From positions 28,899-92,898 of the forward strand of contig CAJUBE010000016.1 of the NCBI GenBank assembly GCA_910584725.1: DNA of 64,000 nucleotides, in the 5' to 3' direction. The notes beneath the pieces were generated by a model. It did no database searches, was not told the origin of the DNA, and saw nothing but the letters and a program-made list of their open reading frames with translations. Each line of letters begins with the position of its first letter. The stretch's first letter is position 1. Both the position numbers and the translations under genes were made by a program. This DNA is from an uncultured Lachnospiraceae bacterium. Lineage in GTDB: Bacteria > Bacillota > Clostridia > Lachnospirales > Lachnospiraceae. Below are positions 17,396-25,696 of the stretch, piece after piece.

Positions 17396-18721
17396 ATGCA
17401 GATACAGCTGCCCGAAAAAGTGCATAAAATCATAGACACGCTGGAAGAAGCGGGGTTTGAGGCTTACGCGGTGGGCGGCTGTGTCCGGGATTCCATACTC
17501 GGCAGAGATCCTGATGACTGGGATATTACCACCTCGGCAAAGCCGGAGGAAATGAAGCGGCTCTTCCCGAGAACCGTAGATACGGGGATTAAGCACGGAA
17601 CGGTCACGGTTCTTCTGGGAGGGGAAGGCTTTGAGGTGACTACCTATCGGATTGACGGTACATATGAGGATGGCAGGCATCCAAGCGAAGTGACCTTTAC
17701 AGCCAATTTGAAGGAAGATTTGCTGCGGCGTGATTTTACCATCAACGCTATGGCCTACAATGAAAGAAGCGGTCTGGTTGATCTTTACGGCGGACTGGCG
17801 GACATAGATAAGCAGGTGATTCGCTGTGTGGGGGATGCTGTAGAGCGGTTTGAGGAGGATGCCCTGCGTATGCTGCGGGCGGTGCGCTTTTCCGCCCAGC
17901 TCGGGTATCGGATTGATGAGGCAACCGGGGAAGCAATAAAGGCGCTTGCCCCGAATTTACAAAAAATCAGTGCGGAGCGGATCCGGGTGGAACTGGTAAA
18001 GCTGGTGACCTCACCCCACCCGGATTATCTGCGAACCGCCTACGAGCTTGGCATTACGGCGCAGGTTCTGCCGGAGTTTGATCTCTGTATGGAGACACCC
18101 CAGAGACATAAGCACCACTGTTATGATGTGGGAGAACATATTTTGCATTCCATGCTCGGCGTGGAGCCGGACAAGGTGCTGCGGCTTGGTATGCTTTTCC
18201 ATGATATCGGCAAGCCTCAGACTTTGACTGTTGATCCGGATGGGACAACCCACAATAAAAGGCATCCCTTTGAAGGGGAGAAAATAACCAGAAAGGTGAT
18301 GCGGCGTTTAAAGTTCGATAACGATACCACGGATAAAGTGACAAAACTGGTTCTTTACCACGATTACGATATCGCGCCCACGGAGGCGGGTGTAAGGCGG
18401 GCGGTCAATCGGATCGGGGAAGATATTTTTCCCATGATCTTCACGGTGCGGCGGGCGGATATCGCCGCGCAGAGCGATTACATGCGGGAGGAAAAGCTGG
18501 CAAAGGTCGCTTACATAGAAAAGCTGTACAGGGAAGTTCTGGCCCGCAGGGATGCGGTTACCCTGAAAGATCTGGCGATTTCGGGAAGTGACCTGATTGC
18601 TATGGGGATGCCGTCTGGCAGGCAGATTGGGGAAACCCTGTCCGCGCTTTTAGAGAGGGTGCTTGATGACCCGTCTCTCAATACGAGAGAGATTCTTCTC
18701 AAACTGTACAAAGAAGTGTAA
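17396..18721 (+). CDS. cca: CCA tRNA nucleotidyltransferase with HD domain
   Basis: 441 residues. The class II nucleotidyltransferase head shows AYAVGGCVRDSILGRDPDDWD, with catalytic Asp pair, then RRDFTINAMAY and EEDALRMLRAVRFSAQL for nucleotide selection. The second half contains the HD domain, with HKHHCYDVGEHI and LFHDIGKP, which is a metal phosphohydrolase fold. It adds or repairs the 3' CCA of tRNAs; neither tRNA gene in this window encodes CCA, so the enzyme is needed for both. AAGGAG precedes the ATG. A stem-loop with T-run follows the stop. Confidence 0.94.
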   Translation: MQIQLPEKVHKIIDTLEEAGFEAYAVGGCVRDSILGRDPDDWDITTSAKPEEMKRLFPRTVDTGIKHGTVTVLLGGEGFEVTTYRIDGTYEDGRHPSEVTFTANLKEDLLRRDFTINAMAYNERSGLVDLYGGLADIDKQVIRCVGDAVERFEEDALRMLRAVRFSAQLGYRIDEATGEAIKALAPNLQKISAERIRVELVKLVTSPHPDYLRTAYELGITAQVLPEFDLCMETPQRHKHHCYDVGEHILHSMLGVEPDKVLRLGMLFHDIGKPQTLTVDPDGTTHNKRHPFEGEKITRKVMRRLKFDNDTTDKVTKLVLYHDYDIAPTEAGVRRAVNRIGEDIFPMIFTVRRADIAAQSDYMREEKLAKVAYIEKLYREVLARRDAVTLKDLAISGSDLIAMGMPSGRQIGETLSALLERVLDDPSLNTREILLKLYKEV

Positions 18722-18726
18722 TGAAA

Positions 18727-18779
18727 ACCCCCTGCTGTTCATAAGATGTAACAGTCAGAGTCAGGCGGGGGGTATTTTT
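18727..18779 (+). terminator. Stem-loop terminator overlapping the next ribosome site
   Basis: ACCCCCTGCT (18727-18736) pairs with GGCGGGGGGT (18764-18773; two G-T pairs), followed by ATTTTT. The 3' arm is also the only Shine-Dalgarno candidate for the next gene (GTG 18780), so folding would both end cca transcripts and hide that site. Confidence 0.55.
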
Positions 18780-19763
18780 GTGAATGACAGAGATGTCAGT
18801 TTATTAGAGAATTATGATATAGAGGTGCGCCGCACATGGAAAGGCCGTGGGGCGATTCTCTGCGATTCGGATCGGGGTCTGCTCATTATGAAAGAATACA
18901 GCGGCCCGGCGGAAAAAGTCGGCTTTCAGGAGTTTCTGCTGAACCATATCCGGGAGAGCGGCGTGGTGCGGGCGGAGACCATTCTGCGGACAAAGGAAGA
19001 TGAGTTGATTGTCCGCGATCAGGACAGGACGGCCTATATTGTAAAGACCTACTGTGAAGGCAGGGAGTGTGATCACCGAAATCCACAGGAGTGCCGCCAT
19101 GCGGTCGAGACGCTTGCGCGCCTTCATGGCGTCAGTGATCTCTCCGGCTGTGAAATTCTGGAAGAACAGCCTGTTTTTCATGTGGAAAATGAGTATGAAA
19201 AACATAACCGCGAGTTGAAAAAGGTGCGGAAATTCCTGCGTGAAAAGAGTCAGAAGACCGATTTTGAGATTTATTTGATGAAACATTATGACTATTTTAT
19301 GGATATTGCCTTGCAAATTACGGGGGAATTGAGTTATTATGCCTATGAGGAGGATTCTTTTTCCGCCTCCGTTGTGTGCCACGGCGATTATCAGTATCAT
19401 AATATCATACAGACCGAAGAGGGCAGTGTGCTCGTCAATTTTGAAAAATGTATCAGGGACTATCCGGTTCGGGATCTGTATCTGTTTATGCGAAAGCTTT
19501 TGGAAAAAAATAACTGGTCTCAGCCGCTTGGTGATATGCTCCTTTCGGGGTATAATGAAGTGAAACCTTTGAGCGAACGGGATTACAGACAGTTGTATTT
19601 CCGCTTTGCCTATCCGGAGAAATTCTGGAAAATCGTGAATTTCTATTATAATAGCGGTAAGGCATGGATTCCCGGGCGCAACATGGAAAAAACAGAAAAA
19701 TTGTTTGCGCAGGAGAGAGAAAAACAGCTCTTTTTAAAGAGCGTATTCTCCGCGTGGATTTAG
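18780..19763 (+). CDS. CotS-family spore coat / kinase-fold protein
   Basis: 327 residues. GTG 18780 follows GGCGGGGGG. The protein kinase-like (aminoglycoside phosphotransferase) fold shows a nucleotide-contact lysine region (GLLIMKEYSG), then VVCHGDYQYHNII (about 199-211) with the catalytic HGD, and VNFEKCIRDYPVRDLY in place of the DFG/DxD segment: the usual metal aspartate is replaced by Asn-Phe-Glu. Length and the C-terminal FAYPEKFWKIVNFYYNSGKAWI match the CotS/YutH spore coat group of Clostridia. Probably a spore coat component, possibly catalytically weak. Confidence 0.82.
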   Translation: MNDRDVSLLENYDIEVRRTWKGRGAILCDSDRGLLIMKEYSGPAEKVGFQEFLLNHIRESGVVRAETILRTKEDELIVRDQDRTAYIVKTYCEGRECDHRNPQECRHAVETLARLHGVSDLSGCEILEEQPVFHVENEYEKHNRELKKVRKFLREKSQKTDFEIYLMKHYDYFMDIALQITGELSYYAYEEDSFSASVVCHGDYQYHNIIQTEEGSVLVNFEKCIRDYPVRDLYLFMRKLLEKNNWSQPLGDMLLSGYNEVKPLSERDYRQLYFRFAYPEKFWKIVNFYYNSGKAWIPGRNMEKTEKLFAQEREKQLFLKSVFSAWI

Positions 19764-19783
19764 CGGAATCATGGAGGTAAAAA

Positions 19784-22096
19784 ATGGTTAGAATACACAG
19801 AAGAATTTCCGGGGCGGTTACGGCGCTGACACTGGCAGCGCTCGTTCTGACAGGATGTACTTCGGAGGCCAGCAACATAGGAAAGGCCAAAGACAAGGAT
19901 GGCGGACCGGATGTGGTGGACACAGGTTTTACGCTTTCCATTGTGGGAAGTTATGATTCCGCGGATACGGCGGTTGTCCTGTCCACCGATCCGGACAACA
20001 AAGCGGTGTCCCTTGTTAACATGGATACGGGAAAGCAGTATACTCTCTATTACGATGGAACAACTTATGTGAAGGATAAATACGACGGCCCCATGACAAT
20101 CTCCCAGATTAAGGCCGGGGATGTGGTGGATGTCACTTTTCTGAAGGGGAAGAAAAAGCTGGCCAGCATCCAGCGGTCACCGCAGGCATGGATTTATGAC
20201 GAGGTGAACAATTATGATCTGGCAGGCGCGAACAGGTCGGCAAGTATCGGTTCTCAGGTGTATTCTCTGCCCGCCGGTGTAGTTGTCTTGTCGGAAGGCC
20301 GCCGCGTGGAGGCGGGTGAGGTGGTGTCTCAGGATGTGGTCACGATCTCCGGCATCAATCATAAGATCTACAGTGTAAACGTGGACAGGGGCCATGGGTA
20401 CCTGCGTCTGAAAAATGACCAGCCCCTTCTCGGCGGCTGGATTGAGGTTGGCAACAGCGTAATCCGTCAAATCAAGGAGGACATGCTTCTCACAGTGCCA
20501 GAGGGCACCTATCAGGTAGTGCTCTCCAACAATAATGTGGGCTGTGTGAAGGAAGTGACGGTGGAGCGTGACAAGGAAGTGGTGCTCGATGTGGGCGATC
20601 TGGAAGTTGCGGAGGATGCCGTCGGAAAGATTCTCTTTACGGTGGAGCCCGAGAGCGCGACAGTCAGTGTGGACGGCAAACCTGTGGATATCAGCAAAGC
20701 GGTGGAGTTAAAGTACGGCATTCACCAGATACAGGCGGAGGCGAGCGGCTACGATACCCTGACTAAGCACATTCAGGTAGGTTCGGAGTATGCGACCATT
20801 TCCTTTAAGCTGGAGGAAAGCCGCAAGAACGACGAGAAAAACACCGTCAGCGATAACTCGACGACGCCCGACCGGATTCCATGGGAAGATACGCTGGAGA
20901 CCTCCAGAGAAAACAAACCCAGTGTCAGCAGCAATACCACCGCCAGCGTGAGCGAAAATGCGCTTGGCACTTCCAACAATAATAAAGTGTACGTTGATTC
21001 TCCGAAGGGCGTCGAAGTATATTTGGACGGGAATTATGTGGGCATTGCCCCTGTCAGGTTCACCAAGACCGCGGGCAGGCACGAGATTACCCTGAAAAAG
21101 ACCGGCTATAAGACAAAAACCTACACCATTTATCTGGAGAACAACAAAAAGGATGAGACCTATTCCTTCTCCGCACTGGAAAAGGAAAGTTCTGGCAATA
21201 GCGGTAACAATGGCGGCAATAATAAGGGGGATGATGACAATTCCGGCGGTTCTATGGCGCCGGCGCCTCTGCAGCAGATTGAAATTAGACCTGCCACGGT
21301 TACTGTTGAAAAAGGACAGACGCAGGCTTTTGAAGCGCATGTAAACCTGAATGGTACGGATCAGGGTGATGTCAGTGTCACATGGGGGCTGGATGGACAG
21401 AAATCGGAAGGAACTAAGTTTATGGGAGGGGATGAACCCAGTACATTGATGGTGGCTTCTGATGAATCCGCGGAGAGTCTTACGGTTACGGCTACATATA
21501 TGGACAGCGAGACAGGACAGACTTTATCAGGGCAGGCGACGGTTACGATTACGGAGAAGCAGGAGGAAGAGAAAAATATTACTGTGGAGGTTATGGCGGA
21601 TTCTACGGAAATAACCGGAAGTGGAACAGTTATCTTTACTGCTGTGGTGAAGGAAGGCGACGAAGAAAAGAAAGATGCGGAAGTGGAATGGACATCAGCA
21701 TGGACGTCGACAGAAGCGTCGAACAGTGAGATTCGCACAGCGGGAACTACAATGACATTATCGGTGGACTCTGTGGAAACAGATACAGGATTTACTGCCA
21801 CGGCTGCATATAAGGATGGTGATATAGAGAAGAAAGATTCTGAGACAGTAAAAATAAATAAGTCTGAGGATCCGACTATCCCCACTGATTCGACTGGACC
21901 GACTCTCGGTGGCAATCCGGAAACGCCTAATGGTTCAGATACTACTGATAAGACGTCCACAGGCGGTACGGACACGGGAAATAGCAGCAGCGAAAGTGGC
22001 GATGAAGATGCGCAAAATGGCCTGACCACAGAAAAAGTGGAGATAACCAAGGAAGCGCACCCGATCCGGAAGTGGTTTTCCTCGTTGTTTAAGTAA
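19784..22096 (+). CDS. Lipoprotein with PEGA and Ig-like (BIG) domains
   Basis: 770 residues. Lipobox LVLTGC (Cys25) marks a lipoprotein. Two PEGA domains are recognisable (about 287-345, VEPESATVSVDGKPVDI; and about 402-460, SPKGVEVYLDGNYVG), separated by a Ser/Thr/Asn linker. After a Gly/Asn-rich hinge, two BIG-type Ig-like domains follow (about 505-595 and 600-690), then a Thr/Ser/Gly linker and a basic C-terminus (RKWFSSLFK). PEGA domains are common in surface proteins of unknown role; this one is probably exposed at the cell or forespore envelope. It lies 20 bases after the CotS-like gene, so they are likely co-transcribed. Confidence 0.85.
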   Translation: MVRIHRRISGAVTALTLAALVLTGCTSEASNIGKAKDKDGGPDVVDTGFTLSIVGSYDSADTAVVLSTDPDNKAVSLVNMDTGKQYTLYYDGTTYVKDKYDGPMTISQIKAGDVVDVTFLKGKKKLASIQRSPQAWIYDEVNNYDLAGANRSASIGSQVYSLPAGVVVLSEGRRVEAGEVVSQDVVTISGINHKIYSVNVDRGHGYLRLKNDQPLLGGWIEVGNSVIRQIKEDMLLTVPEGTYQVVLSNNNVGCVKEVTVERDKEVVLDVGDLEVAEDAVGKILFTVEPESATVSVDGKPVDISKAVELKYGIHQIQAEASGYDTLTKHIQVGSEYATISFKLEESRKNDEKNTVSDNSTTPDRIPWEDTLETSRENKPSVSSNTTASVSENALGTSNNNKVYVDSPKGVEVYLDGNYVGIAPVRFTKTAGRHEITLKKTGYKTKTYTIYLENNKKDETYSFSALEKESSGNSGNNGGNNKGDDDNSGGSMAPAPLQQIEIRPATVTVEKGQTQAFEAHVNLNGTDQGDVSVTWGLDGQKSEGTKFMGGDEPSTLMVASDESAESLTVTATYMDSETGQTLSGQATVTITEKQEEEKNITVEVMADSTEITGSGTVIFTAVVKEGDEEKKDAEVEWTSAWTSTEASNSEIRTAGTTMTLSVDSVETDTGFTATAAYKDGDIEKKDSETVKINKSEDPTIPTDSTGPTLGGNPETPNGSDTTDKTSTGGTDTGNSSSESGDEDAQNGLTTEKVEITKEAHPIRKWFSSLFK

Positions 22097-22123
22097 TTGT
22101 TTATACCTACATAGGAGCAGACA

Positions 22124-22167
22124 GCGCCCGATAGGGGATATATGTCCTTGGTCGGGCGCATTTTTTT
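22124..22167 (+). terminator. Intrinsic terminator after the PEGA lipoprotein
   Basis: GCGCCCGA (22124-22131) pairs with TCGGGCGC (22152-22159), then ATTTTTTT. Confidence 0.9.
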
Positions 22168-22281
22168 CTAATTATATCGAATAAATCCTCCTGCATGTGT
22201 AATGATAATGTAATGAAAATGATTGCTTTTTACATTGCGATTGTGTATAATTACAGAAACGGGAAGAAAGGGGCGTTAAAC

Positions 22282-22551
22282 ATGGCACAGGCAGTAAACG
22301 TAAATTTTCGCATGGATGCAGATTTAAAAAAGAGCATGGAACAGACATGTTCAGAATTAGGAATGTCGATGACGACGGCTTTTACCATTTTTGCAAAAAA
22401 GGTAAGCCGTGAAAAGCGGATTCCTTTTGATGTCAGTGTGGATCCGTTTTATTCTGAGAGCAATATGCGGTATTTAGAAAGAATTGCTCAGGATGTTGCG
22501 CAAGGCCGGGCACATTTTGCGGAGCACGAACTTACGGAGGTGGAAGATTAA
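22282..22551 (+). CDS. RelB/DinJ-family antitoxin
   Basis: 89 residues. The N-terminus VNVNFRMDADLKKSMEQTCS followed by LGMSMTTAFTIFAKK is the ribbon-helix-helix DNA-binding domain of RelB/DinJ proteins; the C-terminal half would wrap the toxin. AAAGGGGC precedes ATG 22282. The stop overlaps the start of the toxin gene by one base (TAATG), so translation is coupled. It neutralises the YoeB-like toxin and should repress their shared promoter. Confidence 0.93.
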   Translation: MAQAVNVNFRMDADLKKSMEQTCSELGMSMTTAFTIFAKKVSREKRIPFDVSVDPFYSESNMRYLERIAQDVAQGRAHFAEHELTEVED

Positions 22552-22808
22552 TGCGGCTGCTGTGGGAGGACAGAGCCTGGAATGATTATCTTTACTGGCA
22601 GACACAGGACAAAAAAACATTAAAACGGATTAATATACTGATAGAGGAAATAAAAAGAACGCCCTTTGAGGGGAGAGGAAAACCAGAAACGCTAAAAGAC
22701 AATTTGAGTGGATATTGGAGTCGGCGTATAGATGAGACGAATCGAATTGTATATTTTGTGCAGAATGATATCGTTTATGTTATTTCATGTCGAGGTCATT
22801 ATTCATAG
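22551..22808 (+). CDS. YoeB/Txe-family mRNA interferase toxin
   Basis: 85 residues, the usual YoeB size. It reads LLWEDRAWNDYLYWQ at the start, a conserved GRGKPETLKDNLSGYWSRRI centre, and ends SCRGHYS, retaining the family's Arg and C-terminal His-Tyr catalytic residues (family: Glu46, Arg65, His83, Tyr84 in E. coli). It cuts mRNA at the ribosome when freed from its antitoxin. Here the partner is RelB/DinJ-like rather than the more usual YefM. Confidence 0.93.
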   Translation: MRLLWEDRAWNDYLYWQTQDKKTLKRINILIEEIKRTPFEGRGKPETLKDNLSGYWSRRIDETNRIVYFVQNDIVYVISCRGHYS

Positions 22809-22841
22809 ATTTTTTAATTATAGTATACAGAAGGAGCACAC

Positions 22842-23555
22842 ATGTCAGAAAAACAGGAGAAACAATACACTTACGAAGAATTTCTTGAAATCATCGCTAC
22901 CCTTCGCAGCGAAAACGGCTGCCCCTGGGATAAGGTGCAGACTCACGACAGCTTAAAGCCCTGTATGATGGAGGAGGCGGCGGAGCTGCTTGCTTCCATC
23001 CGCATTTACAACAAGACGGGCAATCCCGAAAATATGATTGAGGAGCTGGGGGACGTTCTTTTGCAGGTCGTGATGCACGCGCAGATTGCTTCCGAGGAGG
23101 GCCTTTTTACCATGAAGGATGTGGTGAATGAAGTCAGCCGTAAAATGGTGCGGCGGCATCCCCATGTTTTTGGCACGGGAAATGCGGATACGCCCGACGA
23201 GGTGCTGGTAAACTGGGAGGAGATTAAGAAGGAGGAGAAAAAGGATAAAGATTGGGTGGAATCGCCTTTAAAAGACATTCCAAAAGAGCTCCCGGCGCTT
23301 ACCAGGGCAGTCAAAGTTTTGAAGAAGATAGATAAGCACTATGAAAAGGGAAGCACTTTTGAACAGGATACGGCCGCTGTCTGTGAACTGGCGGAGGCTT
23401 TGAGAAATTGTGAACCGCAGGCGGACAATAAGAAAATAGAGGCACTGATATCCGATCTGCTTCTACGGATCAGTGATGTGGCAAGAATTACAAAAATACC
23501 GCAGGAACAGGCGTTGGCGGACCGAATAGATGATTTAATTGACAAATACGAGTAA
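22842..23555 (+). CDS. mazG: MazG nucleoside triphosphate pyrophosphohydrolase
   Basis: 237 residues. The N-terminal MazG domain contains LRSENGCPWDKVQTHDSLKP and MEEAAELLASI, then NMIEELGDVLLQVVMHAQIA, giving the EExxE-12-28-ExxD Mg2+-binding set. A shorter second MazG-like repeat (EQDTAAVCELAEAL) is degenerate. It hydrolyses (d)NTPs to the monophosphate and PPi, cleaning the nucleotide pool or tuning stress responses. AAGGAG precedes the ATG. Positioned before hup as in many Clostridia. Confidence 0.94.
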   Translation: MSEKQEKQYTYEEFLEIIATLRSENGCPWDKVQTHDSLKPCMMEEAAELLASIRIYNKTGNPENMIEELGDVLLQVVMHAQIASEEGLFTMKDVVNEVSRKMVRRHPHVFGTGNADTPDEVLVNWEEIKKEEKKDKDWVESPLKDIPKELPALTRAVKVLKKIDKHYEKGSTFEQDTAAVCELAEALRNCEPQADNKKIEALISDLLLRISDVARITKIPQEQALADRIDDLIDKYE

Positions 23556-23625
23556 ATTTTCTGACAATAAGGTATTTTTTGTCGAATATGGCTTTAACAA
23601 TGAAAAGCAAATGCAGGCGAACCCG

Positions 23626-23653
23626 AAAAATGCCGTAAAAAAGGCATTTTTTT
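23626..23653 (+). terminator. Intrinsic terminator after mazG
   Basis: AAAAATGCC (23626-23634) pairs with GGCATTTTT (23643-23651) and runs into T's; it directly precedes the hup promoter. Confidence 0.85.
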
Positions 23654-23654
23654 C

Positions 23655-23683
23655 TTGACATGCCAGGTAAAAGCAGATATAAA
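23655..23683 (+). promoter_or_regulatory. Strong sigma-A promoter of hup
   Basis: TTGACA (23655-23660), 17-base spacer, TATAAA (23678-23683). Near-consensus, fitting an abundant nucleoid protein. Its -35 begins within the T-run of the mazG terminator. Confidence 0.85.
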
Positions 23684-23749
23684 TATGTATAGACAGTTTC
23701 CAAGGGAAACCAAAATAATACGATAACTCATTTAAGAGGAGGAGTTCAA

Positions 23750-24025
23750 ATGAACAAAACAGAGTTAGTTGCAGCAATGGCTGATCAGGCAGGCTTATCT
23801 AAGAAAGATGCAGAGAAGGCGTTAAAGGCATTTACGGACGTGGTTGCGGACGAGCTGAAGAAGGATGGCAAGGTACAGTTAGTCGGTTTTGGTACTTTCG
23901 AAGTTTCCAAGAGAGCGGCAAGAGAAGGCAGAAATCCTCAGAGCGGCGCTGTTATGAAGATCGCAGCATCCAAGGCTCCCAAGTTTAAGGCTGGTAAGGC
24001 TTTAAAGGATATGCTCAACGCATAA
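23750..24025 (+). CDS. hup: HU family DNA-binding protein
   Basis: 91 residues, full HU length: MNKTELVAAMADQAGLSKKD helix start, then the beta arm VQLVGFGTFEVSKRAAREGR and the NPQSGAVMKIAASKAPKFK tip that inserts a proline into the DNA minor groove. The dimer bends and compacts chromosomal DNA. It has a strong promoter and GAGGAGG ribosome site and its own terminator, consistent with high expression. Confidence 0.97.
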   Translation: MNKTELVAAMADQAGLSKKDAEKALKAFTDVVADELKKDGKVQLVGFGTFEVSKRAAREGRNPQSGAVMKIAASKAPKFKAGKALKDMLNA

Positions 24026-24046
24026 TTGAATTTTTGGAGACAGATG

Positions 24047-24080
24047 AGGCCTGTATGCGATGCATACGGGCCTTTCTATA
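24047..24080 (+). terminator. Stem-loop terminator between hup and rqcP
   Basis: AGGCCTGTATGC (24047-24058) pairs with GCATACGGGCCT (24062-24073; one G-T), loop GAT, followed by a T-rich but broken run. Probably partial read-through into rqcP. Confidence 0.7.
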
Positions 24081-24098
24081 TTATCAGGGAGGAAGAAC

Positions 24099-24341
24099 AT
24101 GAGACTGGACAAATATTTAAAAGTATCAAGACTGATCAAGCGCCGCACGGTGGCCAACGAGGCATGCGATGCGGGCAGGGTTCTCATTAACGATAAACCC
24201 GCTAAGGCATCGACTAACGTAAAGGCGGGGGATGTGATCACCATACAGTTTGGCAACAAAGAGGTGAAGGTGGAGGTTCTCGACGTGCAGGAGACGGTGC
24301 GCAAAGAGGAGGCAAAGGAACTGTTCCGCTACCTCACATAG
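24099..24341 (+). CDS. rqcP: S4-domain ribosome-associated protein RqcP (YabO)
   Basis: 80 residues that are almost only an S4 RNA-binding domain: MRLDKYLKVSRLIKRRTVAN, then DAGRVLINDKPAKAST and VKAGDVITIQFG. In B. subtilis RqcP binds the 50S subunit and helps RqcH add alanine tails to stalled chains. GGGAGGAAGAAC precedes ATG 24099. It lies upstream of yabP-yabQ-divIC, exactly the Bacillus order. Confidence 0.92.
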   Translation: MRLDKYLKVSRLIKRRTVANEACDAGRVLINDKPAKASTNVKAGDVITIQFGNKEVKVEVLDVQETVRKEEAKELFRYLT

Positions 24342-24415
24342 ATTGTGGAGACATATTTTTGAAAGAGCAGACATACACTGAATCAGTACCATAATTATGG
24401 TATAGGAGGGCGTGT

Positions 24416-24706
24416 ATGGAAGATTTAAATAACAGCGGTAAGCGGCCGCATAAGCTGATGCTTACAGGCAGAAGGACCTGTGCGCTGACGGGCGTAAATG
24501 ATGTGCTTTCCTTTGATGTGAATGAGATTTTGCTGGAGACGGAGCAGGGAATGCTGATGATACGGGGCGGAGAGCTTCATGTCAGCAGGCTTTCTCTGGA
24601 TAAGGGCGAAGTGGATATCGACGGGCGGATCGATAGCTTTACCTACTCGGAAACCGCGGGATATGGAGCGAAGGGGGAGTCCCTGCTGGCGAGACTGTTT
24701 AAATAA
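24416..24706 (+). CDS. yabP: Sporulation protein YabP
   Basis: 96 residues. The core LMLTGRRTCALTGVNDVLSF and LLETEQGMLMIRGGELHVSR matches the YabP/YqfC family. YabP is needed, with YabQ, for spore cortex formation in the mother cell. Strong AGGAGGG site. It precedes yabQ by 13 bases. Confidence 0.93.
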   Translation: MEDLNNSGKRPHKLMLTGRRTCALTGVNDVLSFDVNEILLETEQGMLMIRGGELHVSRLSLDKGEVDIDGRIDSFTYSETAGYGAKGESLLARLFK

Positions 24707-24719
24707 TGTAGGGGGGCAT

Positions 24720-25208
24720 ATGAGCCGGGAGATCGTGCAGGAACTTACTTTTTTTACACATTCCGTCATTATGGGGCTGGTCATTACTTTTATCTATGAC
24801 TGGATCCGTGTGCTCCGCAAGCTTTTCAAGCATGGAACGACTTTAATGTCGGCGGAGGATTTGTTATTCTGGCTGGCCTGTGGAATCGGCGTTTTTTATA
24901 TGCTTTACAGGGAGAACGACGGGACGCTTCGGTGGTTTGCGGTTCTCGGCGCCACAATTGGCATGTTTTTTTATAAAGTGACTGTCAGAGACGCGTTTAT
25001 AAATGTTATGTCAACGTGTCTACACAAGATCATGTGGTTCGTTTTTCGTCTCCTACAAATTGTGCTAAAACCCCTGAAACGCTTGATTTATGCGGGGAAA
25101 ACGTTTGTTCTTTACCTTGGAAGAAAATTGAAAAAGTGTAAAGAATTTATTAAAAAACGGTTGACGGTTTTCAGAAAAACCATTAGAATGGTTTTATGTA
25201 AACACTAA
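24720..25208 (+). CDS. yabQ: Spore cortex biosynthesis protein YabQ
   Basis: 162 residues. ATG 24720 follows AGGGGGGC; an upstream in-frame extension overlaps yabP and is ignored. Three or four N-terminal membrane helices (MSREIVQELTFFTHSVIMGL, then LLFWLACGIGVFYMLYREND) are followed by a long basic tail (RKLKKCKEFIKKR). YabQ localises to the outer forespore membrane and is essential for cortex assembly in B. subtilis. Its presence argues that the organism sporulates. Confidence 0.93.
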   Translation: MSREIVQELTFFTHSVIMGLVITFIYDWIRVLRKLFKHGTTLMSAEDLLFWLACGIGVFYMLYRENDGTLRWFAVLGATIGMFFYKVTVRDAFINVMSTCLHKIMWFVFRLLQIVLKPLKRLIYAGKTFVLYLGRKLKKCKEFIKKRLTVFRKTIRMVLCKH

Positions 25209-25238
25209 CAGGCGGTGGAGAGGGGAACGTTTTAGGGC

Positions 25239-25544
25239 ATGGCAAGAAAAGCAGCATATCGTAAAAGACGTCAGAACAGGCTGGCCATGCTTTTAGTTAC
25301 TACCGTAGTGTTGATGATGATGCTGGTGGTTACCTTCAAAAGTGTGGAGCTGCGGGAGAAGCGCCAGTTTTATATGGACAAGGAAGAGGCGCTGCTTCAG
25401 GAAATAGAGGCGGAGGAGGCAAGATCCGCGGAAATTGAAGAGTATGGAAAGTATACGCAGACTAAGAAATTCGTCGAGGAAGTGGCGAAGGAGAAGCTTG
25501 GTCTGGTATATGAGGGCGAGATTATCTTTAAAGACGAAAAATAG
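25239..25544 (+). CDS. divIC: Cell-division protein DivIC (FtsB/septum-initiator family)
   Basis: 101 residues: a basic cytoplasmic start (ARKAAYRKRRQNRL), one membrane helix (about 15-33), and an external coiled coil with YMDKEEALLQEIEAEEA. The end KEKLGLVYEGEIIFKDE is diagnostic (the xKLGxVxxxE pattern). DivIC works with DivIB and FtsL at the septum. Position between yabQ and spoIIE is conserved across Bacilli and Clostridia. Confidence 0.92.
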   Translation: MARKAAYRKRRQNRLAMLLVTTVVLMMMLVVTFKSVELREKRQFYMDKEEALLQEIEAEEARSAEIEEYGKYTQTKKFVEEVAKEKLGLVYEGEIIFKDEK

Positions 25545-25558
25545 ATAGATTTTTGCAG

Positions 25559-25590
25559 CGAGTAGGGGAATTTTTCTCCTACTCGATTTT
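25559..25590 (+). terminator. Intrinsic terminator after divIC
   Basis: CGAGTAGGGGAA (25559-25570) pairs with TTCTCCTACTCG (25574-25585; one G-T), then ATTTTT. A near-identical CGAGTAGGGAA stem recurs at 45180 and 57823. Confidence 0.92.
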
Positions 25591-25696
25591 TGGAATAAAA
25601 CACATCAACTTTTCATATATATGTGTAAGACGGGTTTTGCGGGCTTCTCCGTCCCGTCGGGACAGGCAGTATTGACGTGTATGGAGGCGGTGTGTG

